64,000 nucleotides of DNA, from positions 868,017-932,016 of the forward strand of contig NZ_LN812102.1 in NCBI RefSeq assembly GCF_000942395.1, written 5' to 3'. Origin of the DNA: Risungbinella massiliensis (lineage in GTDB: Bacteria; Bacillota; Bacilli; Thermoactinomycetales; Thermoactinomycetaceae). This document shows positions 34,909 to 43,516 of this stretch, in pieces. Made by a program: the position numbers and the translations under genes. The stretch's first letter is position 1. Each line of letters starts with the position of its first letter. The notes beneath the pieces were generated by a model. It worked only from the letters and a program-made list of their open reading frames with translations. It was not told where the DNA came from and ran no database searches.

Positions 34909-36336
34909 TCAATATGGCCCCCAGTTGATCATGACCCCGATTGCCAAAAAGATGAAACCAAATACAACCCAAATCGCAGTTAGAGGTAACATGAATTTTA
35001 GCCATTTTCCATACGAAATCTTTGTCATTGCCAGTATCGCCATTAATACACCAGAAGTTGGATTGATACAGTTAACAAATCCTTCTCCAAACATTAATGC
35101 TTGAACTGCAACTTGACGAGTAACGCCAATAATGTCAGCTAAAGGAGTTAAAATAGGCATTAACATAACGGACTCTCCAGATCCAGATGAAATCAGGAAA
35201 TGTAGTAACCCGCTACCAATAAACATCCCAAAAGCTCCAACCATTGGAGGAAGGGGTTCTAACACTTGCGCCAATGCATTCACGATGGTATCCAACATTT
35301 TCCCATCTTCGAGAATTACCACAACTGCCCGAGCCATCCCAACAATTAACGCTCCATAGGCAATATTCTGGCATCCCTTAATAAACGTTTTCGAAATCTC
35401 ATTTGCGCTCATTCTAGCAATTAATCCAACACCAATACCCATAAAGATAAACATAGCAGTCATTTCTTCGATATCCCATTTTAGGGTAATGGCTAAGATA
35501 ATAAATGCGACTAACACAATCCCTACAAATGCCATCACTAACTTATGTTTACCTGTGAATTCTGGAATCTCTTGCTCCTCAGATACATTCGTATCTCCAG
35601 AATCCGGAAATAGATTATCTCCTAAAATACTTTTAGAAGGATCTTTTCTGAGTTTACGTGCATACAAGGCAATGTAGGCAATGGTAATAATGGTAATGAT
35701 GACATAAATGACAATCCGAAAACCGATTCCAGAAAATAATGGTAACTCTGCAATCTTTTGTGTTAAACCTAATGTGGAAGGGTTCATGATCGAGACGTTA
35801 AACCCAGCGTATGTCCCTAAATAGATCAAAGCTACCCCAAAAATTGCATCTAATTTCATCGCTCTGGCAATCATGATTCCCAAAGGAATAAACGCAATAA
35901 CGGAGTTTACGATTACTCCAAACGTTCCTAAGATCGAGAATAACCCAGAAACAAAAATGATCAACAGGATGTCCTTATTTTTCATTCTATTGACGAAATT
36001 GAGAATCCCAGAATGAAGTGCACCCGTTTTATCAATCACAGCGAACGCTCCACCCGTAAACAATACCATGAAAATAATCGGGGCTGCTTTTACCATACCT
36101 GTTTGAAATGCTAGCAGGAAATCCATAAACCCGGTTGGATTCGACTCAACAGCATGATAGCTTCCAGGTACAGTGAGTGTAATATCACCTTTTTCGACTC
36201 GGTCAAATTCCCCAGCTGGTACAATATAAGTAGCAATCGCACAAATAAGTACAATGATAAACAGGAGAACATAAGCATCAGGCGAGCCAGAACGTTTTTT
36301 TTGTTTAGCGCCATCTTTTTTTGCAATCGCTAGCAT
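34909..36336 (-). CDS. YfcC-family transporter
   Basis: 475 residues, about 12 membrane helices. The start (SPDAYVLLFIIVLICA, VPAGEFDRV) and the late SGSGESVMLMPILTPLAD and NPTSGVLMA are features of the YfcC / DcuC-like ion-transporter superfamily. Substrates are thought to be basic amino acids, dipeptides or dicarboxylates. ATG 36336 is preferred to an adjacent TTG; AAGGAGG upstream. Encoded between racemase and peptidase, so it likely imports their substrate. Confidence 0.8.
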   Translation of the reverse strand: MLAIAKKDGAKQKKRSGSPDAYVLLFIIVLICAIATYIVPAGEFDRVEKGDITLTVPGSYHAVESNPTGFMDFLLAFQTGMVKAAPIIFMVLFTGGAFAVIDKTGALHSGILNFVNRMKNKDILLIIFVSGLFSILGTFGVIVNSVIAFIPLGIMIARAMKLDAIFGVALIYLGTYAGFNVSIMNPSTLGLTQKIAELPLFSGIGFRIVIYVIITIITIAYIALYARKLRKDPSKSILGDNLFPDSGDTNVSEEQEIPEFTGKHKLVMAFVGIVLVAFIILAITLKWDIEEMTAMFIFMGIGVGLIARMSANEISKTFIKGCQNIAYGALIVGMARAVVVILEDGKMLDTIVNALAQVLEPLPPMVGAFGMFIGSGLLHFLISSGSGESVMLMPILTPLADIIGVTRQVAVQALMFGEGFVNCINPTSGVLMAILAMTKISYGKWLKFMLPLTAIWVVFGFIFLAIGVMINWGPY

Positions 36337-36431
36337 CAAACTTTTCCTCCTTCATCTTCTGCTTTCATTATGAAAATATATTATATATTTGGTTGTTTAA
36401 AAAAATCTCACGACGATATAGGAAAAGTTTT

Positions 36432-37544
36432 TTATTTGCTAAATTCTTTTTTAGCAGTTGAGTATTTTTCTACTAACTCAGGCACTGGTTGATAACCAAT
36501 TCCCGATGCGGTTGGAACTTCAATCAATCCAGCTGATGTTACTTTCACCTCAGGTTCAATGATGTCTTCCTGCCAATAGCGTGAGGAGCCTGCTGTATCA
36601 CCAGGGAGTGTGAAATTAGGAAGTGTCGTAATCGCAATATTATGGGCTCGTCCAATCCCCGATTCCAACATTCCCCCACACCATACTGGAACTCCTTTTT
36701 CTTGGCATAAATCATGGATTCGTTTAGCAGATGACAAGCCACCTACTCGTCCAATTTTGATATTGATCACGCGAGTGCTTCCCATTTCAATCGCCTTTTT
36801 CGCATCTTCATAGGAGTGAATGCTCTCATCCAGACAGATTGGGGTTTTTAGTTCTTTTTGTAAGACAGCATGATCTATAATGTCATCATGTGCGAGTGGT
36901 TGTTCAATCATCATCAGGTTGAGGTCATCTAATTCTTTGAAAATAGGAAGATCATCCAGCGTATAAGCAGAATTGGCATCCGCCATCATTGGGAGATCTC
37001 CGAATTGTTTCCGTAATCCCTGTAACACTTCCAGATCCTTACCTGGCTTAATCTTGATCTTCATCCTTCTGTAACCTTGCTCTAAATAACTCTCCACGTT
37101 ACGGAACAATCGATCGATATTCTCTTCAATTCCGAGACTGATCCCTACTTCGATCTTCTCTTTCTTGCCACCGAGTGCTGTTGCAAGTGTGAGGTTTTGC
37201 TGTTTCGCATATAAATCCCAAATCGCACCTTCCAAAGCAGATTTGGCCATATTGTTGCGGCGAATCGGAGAGAACAAGTTGTACACTTCATCAGGATGGG
37301 AGATCTCGCCATACTCGAACAGCATCGGAATCAAAAAATCCTCTAGAATATGCCACGCAGTCCCCGCTGTTTCTTCTGCATACCATGGCGCAGAGAACAC
37401 AACACACTCACCATAACCAACCTGTCCATCTGCATGGACTTCCGTTAAAATAAAATCTCTTACTTGCTGTGTGCCAAAACTTGTTTGAAAAGGTGATTTG
37501 AGTGTCATCCTCATCTTTCGTAATACAACCTTTTCAATTCTCAT
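36432..37544 (-). CDS. Enolase-superfamily racemase (N-succinylamino-acid racemase / OSBS / dipeptide epimerase)
   Basis: 370 residues. MLE-subgroup barrel residues: KIKIKPG (acid-base KxK, about 163-167), MADANSAY (Asp), IEQPL (Glu), LDESI (Asp) and [10 protein letters not shown] (opposite Lys). This subgroup includes MenC, N-succinylamino-acid racemase and dipeptide epimerases; they cannot be told apart by motif alone. The M20 peptidase and transporter beside it favour amino acid or dipeptide racemisation over menaquinone synthesis. AAAGGAGG before ATG. Confidence 0.85.
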   Translation of the reverse strand: MRIEKVVLRKMRMTLKSPFQTSFGTQQVRDFILTEVHADGQVGYGECVVFSAPWYAEETAGTAWHILEDFLIPMLFEYGEISHPDEVYNLFSPIRRNNMAKSALEGAIWDLYAKQQNLTLATALGGKKEKIEVGISLGIEENIDRLFRNVESYLEQGYRRMKIKIKPGKDLEVLQGLRKQFGDLPMMADANSAYTLDDLPIFKELDDLNLMMIEQPLAHDDIIDHAVLQKELKTPICLDESIHSYEDAKKAIEMGSTRVINIKIGRVGGLSSAKRIHDLCQEKGVPVWCGGMLESGIGRAHNIAITTLPNFTLPGDTAGSSRYWQEDIIEPEVKVTSAGLIEVPTASGIGYQPVPELVEKYSTAKKEFSK

Positions 37545-37651
37545 CGTATCCCTCCTTTATCCCAGATGAATCTTTCCGCAATTTGATCATTTCCCAATAG
37601 ATTGAATCTAATTTATATTAAATAGATAATCACCACCTTTCATATAAATCC

Positions 37652-38500
37652 CTATTCAATCAATATATCAAAACGGGAATATAGCTGTTCCAAGCTCTTT
37701 CTCCTTGTTTGAATTTGACCTTCCATCTTCATATTGATTCCAACTAGAAATAGATTTAACAAACTGAAAATAGAAGTGACAGAATTCGCACCGGATTCTA
37801 AATTTATTTCGGTAGTAAATGCGATTTCGGATCGGCGACCTACTGGAGACAAAACATGATCTGTGATGGATATGAGCTCTGCTCCCTGTTGCTGGGCACA
37901 TTCAGTTATTTTGATAACCTCTTTGCTATAACGAGGAAAAGAAAGAGCAAACACCACTGATTGATCTGTTAAGGCAAGAATTCTTTCGATTGACTCTGTC
38001 GTATTCGTACTAACCTCAACATGATCGCGAATCTCGCTGAGACAATATGTAAACCACTGAGCTGCAGCATAAGAAGCTCGATGTCCTACCACCAAAACTC
38101 GATCCGCTTTTATTAAGGAATCGACCGCTTTCCATAGATCTATCTGATTTAACTGACTATACATTTTACGTAGCATTGCAATATCTTTTTCAATCACCTT
38201 GGAAAAAGGATTAATCTCTTTTGTTATGTTTACCTCTTCTACTAGGGAATCATTGGAACTTGTCTTTAATACATCTTTTTGAATACTGGATTGCATCTTA
38301 GAGAAACCGCTAAATCCTAACGCATATGACAACCGAATCACTGTCGTTTGACTCACATTCACTTCTCGTCCAATTTGTTCAGAGGTTTGGAACGCTGCTT
38401 GTTCTAAATTACCCAAAATATATTCAGCAACTTTCTTTTGTCCAGCTGACAAACTAGGAAATGTGTTCTTTACAAGTTGCCCAAACGATATTTCTTTCAT
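37652..38500 (-). CDS. MurR/RpiR-family transcriptional regulator
   Basis: 282 residues: N-terminal helix-turn-helix (SEQIGREVNVSQTTVIRLSYALGFSGF) and a C-terminal SIS domain (VLVVGHRASYAA, ALSFPRYSKEV) that usually binds a sugar phosphate or related effector. First gene of the racemase/transporter/peptidase operon and its likely local regulator. Two GAAG...CTTC palindromes lie just upstream. Confidence 0.88.
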   Translation of the reverse strand: MKEISFGQLVKNTFPSLSAGQKKVAEYILGNLEQAAFQTSEQIGREVNVSQTTVIRLSYALGFSGFSKMQSSIQKDVLKTSSNDSLVEEVNITKEINPFSKVIEKDIAMLRKMYSQLNQIDLWKAVDSLIKADRVLVVGHRASYAAAQWFTYCLSEIRDHVEVSTNTTESIERILALTDQSVVFALSFPRYSKEVIKITECAQQQGAELISITDHVLSPVGRRSEIAFTTEINLESGANSVTSIFSLLNLFLVGINMKMEGQIQTRRKSLEQLYSRFDILIE

Positions 38501-38512
38501 CTCATTCTCCCT

Positions 38513-38559
38513 GAAGCATCGAATGCTTCATCTATTAATATTTATGAAGCAAATACTTC
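38513..38559 (-). promoter_or_regulatory. Candidate RpiR operators
   Basis: Perfect palindrome GAAGCAT-CGA-ATGCTTC (38513-38529) directly before the regulator's ribosome site, and a second GAAG-N6-CTTC site (38546-38559) 16 bp upstream. Spacing and position suggest autoregulation. Confidence 0.5.
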
Positions 38560-38655
38560 TTCAAAAATATTTAATAATATTTATATCATATTGTCGAAAA
38601 CATGGAAAGAATAAATTTATGTTAAATATTTACTCTAATTCAGTAATTTCATAAT

Positions 38656-38708
38656 AAAAAACCTATAAAGTCCTAAGAAAATTGGTATCTTGGGACTCTA
38701 TAGGTTGG
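38656..38708 (-). terminator. Terminator downstream of bstA
   Basis: Minus strand: long stem AACCTATAGAGTCC / GGACTTTATAGGTT with one internal mismatch, followed by TTTTATT. Confidence 0.75.
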
Positions 38709-38729
38709 ATTACTTCTATTTGTAGAGCA

Positions 38730-38881
38730 TGTTGCATAATGAACCCAAAGCCAGAGGTTTTCCCCTTTTGAGATGCGACTATGAGCGGTAGGGAGTCGGA
38801 GCAGATCCCACAGGACAGGCAGGACAAGCAGAAGCGGGAAAACCGGCGGCACGCATACGCTTAACTTGGATTAATGCAACA
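38730..38881. repeat. MITE-like 152-bp element
   Basis: Terminal inverted repeats TGTTGCATAAT / ATTAATGCAACA. Inside, GGTTTTCCCC (about 38757) pairs with GGGAAAACC (about 38836), and the base composition is clearly more GC-rich than the flanks. The left end (TGTTGCAT..A..CCCAAAGCCAGAGG) recurs at 55580-55600. No ORF. Sits in the 3' region of bstA. Confidence 0.6.
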
Positions 38882-38907
38882 AGCTATGTATAAACTTAGA
38901 TTCTGGA

Positions 38908-39420
38908 TTAACCTTGAATGGCTAATTGAATATGAGAGAAGTGATGGTTGCTATGCCAAACATAAAGCCCCATCATATCTGCTAAAGTTCCTTCACCAGA
39001 TTCAGGATGTTGCCAAGTACGTTTCCAGTCTTCCTCCGATAGAGAGGTTGCGAGATTCGCCCAGCGAGTATGGATTGCCTCTAATAGCTGGAGTGAGACA
39101 TCGATCGGTCCATTTTGGGCGTCTGTGAGTTCTGCCCATTTCCCTTCCTCGTAAGTACGAACAATTGGATTGTCTTCCGTCAAAGCTAAACGAAATCGAG
39201 TGTAACTATTGATATGACTATCTGCAAGATGATGGACAAGCTGACGTACTGTCCAACTATCCGGGCGATATTGTTTCTCCAGTTGTGTAGCAGTAAGTTT
39301 TGTTACCTCCTGAGATAACTTCTCAGGAAATAATGGAAACTCTTTGACCCAAGCTAACAGTTGCTCCTGAGGATAAACACGTTGAAATGTAAAGATTCCA
39401 ATCGGATATCTACGGTCCAA
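38908..39420 (-). CDS. bstA: BstA/YfiT-like bacillithiol transferase (DinB superfamily)
   Basis: 170 residues. The opening RYPIGIFTFQ and the metal-ligand segments LVHHLADSHINSY and WHSNHHFSHI match YfiT, a DinB-fold protein binding a divalent metal with three His and conjugating bacillithiol to electrophiles. TTG start at 39420 with GGAGGAG 8 nt upstream; the longer GTG frame overlaps that ribosome site. Implies a bacillithiol-producing organism. Confidence 0.8.
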   Translation of the reverse strand: MDRRYPIGIFTFQRVYPQEQLLAWVKEFPLFPEKLSQEVTKLTATQLEKQYRPDSWTVRQLVHHLADSHINSYTRFRLALTEDNPIVRTYEEGKWAELTDAQNGPIDVSLQLLEAIHTRWANLATSLSEEDWKRTWQHPESGEGTLADMMGLYVWHSNHHFSHIQLAIQG

Positions 39421-39517
39421 AACAATCTCCTCCACTTCCCAAATTACAAAAAATTTATATATTCCTTGCTAAATATATGATGATATAGGTCAAATCAGAG
39501 AAATACAATAGAAAGAA

Positions 39518-39566
39518 CCCACCTAGTAGCTAAAATTATGAACTACACTAGATGGGTTCTTTTTTT
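39518..39566 (-). terminator. Terminator after queA
   Basis: AACCCACCTAGTAG / CTA.ACTAGATGGGTT-type stem; T-rich on both strands. Confidence 0.75.
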
Positions 39567-40581
39567 ATCTAATAAACATAGCATCGCCAAAACTAAAGAA
39601 TCGATAACGCTCTCGTACCGCTTCTTCATATGCTTTCATCACATTATCTCGATTAGAAAATGCGGACACTAGCATGAGCAATGTTGATTCAGGCAAGTGG
39701 AAGTTAGTCAACAAAGCTTTTACTACTTTGTATTGATAGCCTGGATAGATAAAGATATCTGTCCAACCATTTGCTGCACGAATCTCTCCATATTTTTGGG
39801 CAATCGTCTCTAAAGTACGGACAGAAGTAGTTCCTACAGCCACTACTCGTTTGGCTGATCTAATTTTCTCGGCATTCTCTTCATCGAGCGAATAAAATTC
39901 CGCATGCATATGATGCTCTTCGATGTTCTCTACCATCACTGGACGAAAGGTCCCTAAACCAACATGTAGCGTAACATACGCGATCCGCACACCTTTTTCA
40001 ACAGCTTGATCCAATAATTCTCGGGTAAAATGAAGTCCAGCAGTAGGAGCCGCTGCCGAACCAATACTCTCCGAGAATACAGTCTGATATCGTTCTGGAT
40101 CATCTAATTTTTCACGAATATAAGGGGGAAGTGGCATTTCACCTAGTTTTTGAAAAAGTTGCTCCACATCTCCTTCATATTGAAGACGAAAGATTCGACC
40201 ACCCGCTACTTCTGTAGCTTCTTCCGCTACAGCGAGCAGTTCTCCCTCTCCAAAACGGACAACAGTACCTTCTTTGACACGTTTAAATGGTTTAACCAAA
40301 GCTTCCCAACGATCTTCTCCTAGAGGCTTTAAGAGGAGTAGCTCAATCTGTGCTCCTGTCTCCTCTTTGATTCCAACTAAACGCGCCGGACGAACCCGAC
40401 TATTATTGAGGACTAGCACATCCCCTTCACCTAACTGATCTAAAATATCTGGGAATACACGATGCTCAATCGCTCCCGTCTGGCGATCTACTACCATTAA
40501 TCTCGAAGCAGTTCGATTAACCAGCGGAGTTTGAGCGATTAATTCTTTGGGTAGTTCAAAGTGAAACTGGGAAACTTCCAT
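39565..40581 (-). CDS. queA: S-adenosylmethionine:tRNA ribosyltransferase-isomerase
   Basis: 338 residues, the usual size. Motifs include [15 protein letters not shown] at the start, [20 protein letters not shown] and [17 protein letters not shown] near the end. Makes epoxyqueuosine from preQ1-tRNA and SAM. ATG 40581 with AAAGGA upstream gives the conserved N-terminus. Belongs with tgt, now 11 kb away. Confidence 0.95.
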   Translation of the reverse strand: MEVSQFHFELPKELIAQTPLVNRTASRLMVVDRQTGAIEHRVFPDILDQLGEGDVLVLNNSRVRPARLVGIKEETGAQIELLLLKPLGEDRWEALVKPFKRVKEGTVVRFGEGELLAVAEEATEVAGGRIFRLQYEGDVEQLFQKLGEMPLPPYIREKLDDPERYQTVFSESIGSAAAPTAGLHFTRELLDQAVEKGVRIAYVTLHVGLGTFRPVMVENIEEHHMHAEFYSLDEENAEKIRSAKRVVAVGTTSVRTLETIAQKYGEIRAANGWTDIFIYPGYQYKVVKALLTNFHLPESTLLMLVSAFSNRDNVMKAYEEAVRERYRFFSFGDAMFIR

Positions 40582-40711
40582 AGGAAAAATCCTTTCCATA
40601 TAAAAATATGAGTTGATCTATCTGAAACAACTATTTTCAAATAAGCCGCGTTTTCAAACATTCTCTTCAAATCTATTAAGCAACGAAATAAAACCAGAAA
40701 AAAACGCCCGT

Positions 40712-40930
40712 CTACTTAAACAGGCGCACTAAATAGCTGATTAGCGAGATCACGATACTGATGATAATGCAAGTGACAATCGGAAAGTAAAATTTCACAT
40801 TCCCTTTATCAATCGAAATATCGCCAGGCAAACGCCCAAGCGGGAACCATTTCCCTCCTACTTGCCAGAGAAGTCCCACTGTGATCAAAATAATTCCTAC
40901 TATAACTAGTGTCTTTGCTAACGGATTCAC
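40712..40930 (-). CDS. DUF2905 small membrane protein
   Basis: 72 residues, two membrane helices around [14 protein letters not shown], the DUF2905 signature. Unknown function; commonly found between ruvB and queA. Overlaps ruvB by 4 nt. Confidence 0.85.
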   Translation of the reverse strand: MNPLAKTLVIVGIILITVGLLWQVGGKWFPLGRLPGDISIDKGNVKFYFPIVTCIIISIVISLISYLVRLFK

Positions 40931-41925
40931 TTCGGCATCTCCATCCCAAAATGTTCATAGCAACTTGCTGTAACTACGCGTCCTCTGGGTGTTCTGGCTA
41001 AGAGTCCAATCTGCATCAGATACGGCTCATAGACATCTTCTACGGTCTGTGCTTCTTCTCCAATATTAGCTGCGATGGTGTCTAATCCAACTGGTCCGCC
41101 AGCAAACTTCTCGATAATGGAGAGTAACAGACGATGGTCGACGTGGTCTAATCCCAGTCTATCCACCTGCATCCGATTCAATGCCTCCCGCGCTGTCTCT
41201 TCTGTAATCAAACCGTCTCCTACCACTTGTGCAAAATCACGAACCCTTTTTAGCAAGCGATTGGCGATCCGTGGCGTTCCTCGCGATCTTCGGGCAATTT
41301 CCTCGGCTCCCTCTCCTCGTATCCCGACTCCAAATAAATCAGCCGTTCGCTGTACGATAAAAGAGAGTTCTTCGATTGTGTAATATTCCAATCGAGACAC
41401 TACTCCAAAACGATCACGTAGCGGTGCAGAAAGAGAACCAGCCCGTGTAGTAGCCCCCACTAGAGTAAAGGGTGGTAGATCCAATCGCACAGAGCGAGCA
41501 CTTGGACCTTTCCCAATCATGATATCAAGTGCATAATCTTCCATCGCCGGATAGAGTACTTCTTCAACAGAGCGAGGCAAGCGATGGATCTCATCAATAA
41601 ATAAGAGATCATGTGGCTGTAAGTTGGTCAGGATCGCAGCTAGATCCCCAGGACGCTCAATGGCAGGTCCGGACGTAGTACGAACTTGCACGCCCAGCTC
41701 ATTGGCAATAATATGCGATAGAGTCGTTTTCCCTAAACCTGGGGGGCCATACAATAACACGTGATCTAGTGCTTCCGATCGTTGTTTAGCTGCTTCTATG
41801 TAAATTTTGAGATTCTCTTTGGCTCTTGTTTGTCCTATGTATTCCGATAAATATCGTGGACGCAGACTATATTCGGCTTGCTCGTCCTCCTCGGAAAACT
41901 TGGCGGAGATGATCCGCTCTTCCAC
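40927..41925 (-). CDS. ruvB: Holliday junction branch migration helicase RuvB
   Basis: 332 residues. AAA+ motor: [13 protein letters not shown] (Walker A), [10 protein letters not shown] (Walker B), VGATTRAG (sensor 1), RDRFG (arginine finger region) and a winged helix ending [16 protein letters not shown] start with AGGAGGGG upstream. Works with RuvA on four-way junctions. Confidence 0.97.
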   Translation of the reverse strand: MEERIISAKFSEEDEQAEYSLRPRYLSEYIGQTRAKENLKIYIEAAKQRSEALDHVLLYGPPGLGKTTLSHIIANELGVQVRTTSGPAIERPGDLAAILTNLQPHDLLFIDEIHRLPRSVEEVLYPAMEDYALDIMIGKGPSARSVRLDLPPFTLVGATTRAGSLSAPLRDRFGVVSRLEYYTIEELSFIVQRTADLFGVGIRGEGAEEIARRSRGTPRIANRLLKRVRDFAQVVGDGLITEETAREALNRMQVDRLGLDHVDHRLLLSIIEKFAGGPVGLDTIAANIGEEAQTVEDVYEPYLMQIGLLARTPRGRVVTASCYEHFGMEMPK

Positions 41926-41937
41926 TTCGGACCCCTC

Positions 41938-42564
41938 CTATCTAGTAAGAGTAGCTTGAAGCGCACGACGAATCCAATCCTCTGTGGTGAGGGTCTCGTT
42001 TGCTTCTGAAGCTACTTTTTCTACAGCCCGTTTTGCTTCTTCTTCATTATAGCCAAGTCCCATTAAGGCATCAACGACATCCCTACTACGATCCGTCTCA
42101 TTTACCTGTGGGACAGGATTACTGGTTGGTGCTTCTGTTTCAGTCTGTAGTAAGCTGACCCAATTTAACTTGTCCAATTTTTCCTTTAAATCAAGGATCA
42201 TTCTTTGAGCAGTCTTTTTCCCGATCCCTGGCAATTTTGTCAAGAAACGCAAGTCCTCCGTCAAGATGGCTCGTACTATCTGAACTGGTGCTCCACCTGA
42301 TAGAATCGCCATACCCGCTTTTGGTCCCACTCCCGATACTTCTAAGAGAATGCGAAATAGATCTCGCTCTTCTTTTTGCACAAAACCATAGAGTGTATGA
42401 GAGTCTTCTTTGATTACTTGATGCGTATGGAGAAATGTCTCCTCTCCTTCAGTTAAAACCATCGGATTGACCATGGAAACCCGATAACCTAACCCATGAT
42501 TGCTCTCGATCACCACATGATCCAGTTCTACTATGTATACTTTTCCTTTCATAAACTCTATCAT
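41938..42564 (-). CDS. ruvA: Holliday junction binding protein RuvA
   Basis: 208 residues: OB fold start MIEFMKGKV, two helix-hairpin-helix motifs (LEVSGVGPKAGMAIL, LTKLPGIGKKTAQRMI) and the C-terminal RuvB-binding domain after an acidic linker. Overlaps ruvC by 4 nt. Confidence 0.97.
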   Translation of the reverse strand: MIEFMKGKVYIVELDHVVIESNHGLGYRVSMVNPMVLTEGEETFLHTHQVIKEDSHTLYGFVQKEERDLFRILLEVSGVGPKAGMAILSGGAPVQIVRAILTEDLRFLTKLPGIGKKTAQRMILDLKEKLDKLNWVSLLQTETEAPTSNPVPQVNETDRSRDVVDALMGLGYNEEEAKRAVEKVASEANETLTTEDWIRRALQATLTR

Positions 42565-43067
42565 TTTTTCACCCCTCTTCCCTTTAGTTTGCGTAGTGCT
42601 TCTCCTGAATGCGCTTCACAGATCGCAATCGCCAGTGCATCTGCCACATCATCTGGTTTGGGGATCTGTGTTAGATTTAATAGTAACTTTACCATTTCTT
42701 GTACTTGCCGTTTGGTCGCTTTTCCATAGCCTACCGCGGACATTTTTACTTGTAGAGGTGTATACTCTGTGATCTCAATCCCTTCTTCTTCACAGGCAAG
42801 CATCATCACACCTCGAGCTTGTCCAACGGTAAAAGCAGTCGTGACATTCCGATTAAAAAAAAGTTTTTCGATCGCCACAACGTCTGGACGGTATTTTTGC
42901 AAAAGATATTTGGTTCCATCATATACTTGCTTTAGTCGGGTCGGAACTGCAAGACCCGCTTCTGTTTGAATACTTCCATAATCTACAGCCGATAACTGAT
43001 TTCCTCTGACATCGACAAATCCATAACCCACGATGGCAATACCTGGATCGATCCCACAAACTCTCAT
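42561..43067 (-). CDS. ruvC: Holliday junction resolvase RuvC
   Basis: 168 residues. Catalytic acidic residues in CGIDPGIA, AIEKLFF and the C-terminal DVADALAIA. First gene of the ruvCAB-DUF2905-queA run. Bacillus subtilis itself lacks ruvC (uses RecU), so its presence argues against a close Bacillus relative. Confidence 0.95.
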   Translation of the reverse strand: MRVCGIDPGIAIVGYGFVDVRGNQLSAVDYGSIQTEAGLAVPTRLKQVYDGTKYLLQKYRPDVVAIEKLFFNRNVTTAFTVGQARGVMMLACEEEGIEITEYTPLQVKMSAVGYGKATKRQVQEMVKLLLNLTQIPKPDDVADALAIAICEAHSGEALRKLKGRGVKK

Positions 43068-43291
43068 TTCTTCCTCCTGGATTTAAACCCTCTATTTCTA
43101 TAGAACTTCATTTTATCACTCTTTTCCAATAGAACAGTGGCAAATTTTTTTACCACTACTATTAAGAATTATTTTAATTTGTACTAAAAAACGATATCAA
43201 TAAAACAAATATGATTCCCAACAACTCTCTTATTGTTATAAAATATGAGTCATGCCAGTAAGTCATACAACAACTACAGTAAACGGAAAAT

Positions 43292-43421
43292 GTGACTAGA
43301 AAAGAAGACTCCAAAGTAGCGGTAAGGAAATGCGTTTATTGTGGTAAACAAGTTTCCTTCCCTACCTAATTCGATAACCTGCTTTTCGTGCAAAAGTAAG
43401 AGATTTAAGCTTTATGGTTAG
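43292..43421 (+). pseudogene. Frameshifted small zinc-ribbon remnant
   Basis: One frame encodes a GTG-started 25-residue piece with CVYCGKQ; 25 nt later, in the +1 frame, follows TCFSCKSKRF, the expected second CxxC knuckle. Joined by one shift they would make a plausible two-knuckle zinc protein of about 43 residues. No strong ribosome site. The rest of 43068-43516 holds no supported gene. Confidence 0.35.
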
Positions 43422-43470
43422 GAACATCTTTCTGACTAAGTCCTTTAAGTTTAAGACAAATTACTATAAA

Positions 43471-43509
43471 AAGCTGCGCATCCACTTGTTTAGGATTTCG
43501 CAGCTTTTC
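43471..43509 (-). terminator. Terminator of the first DUF2339 gene
   Basis: AAAGCTGCG / CGCAGCTTT stem; T/A-rich on both sides. Confidence 0.75.
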
Positions 43510-43516
43510 ATTGTGT

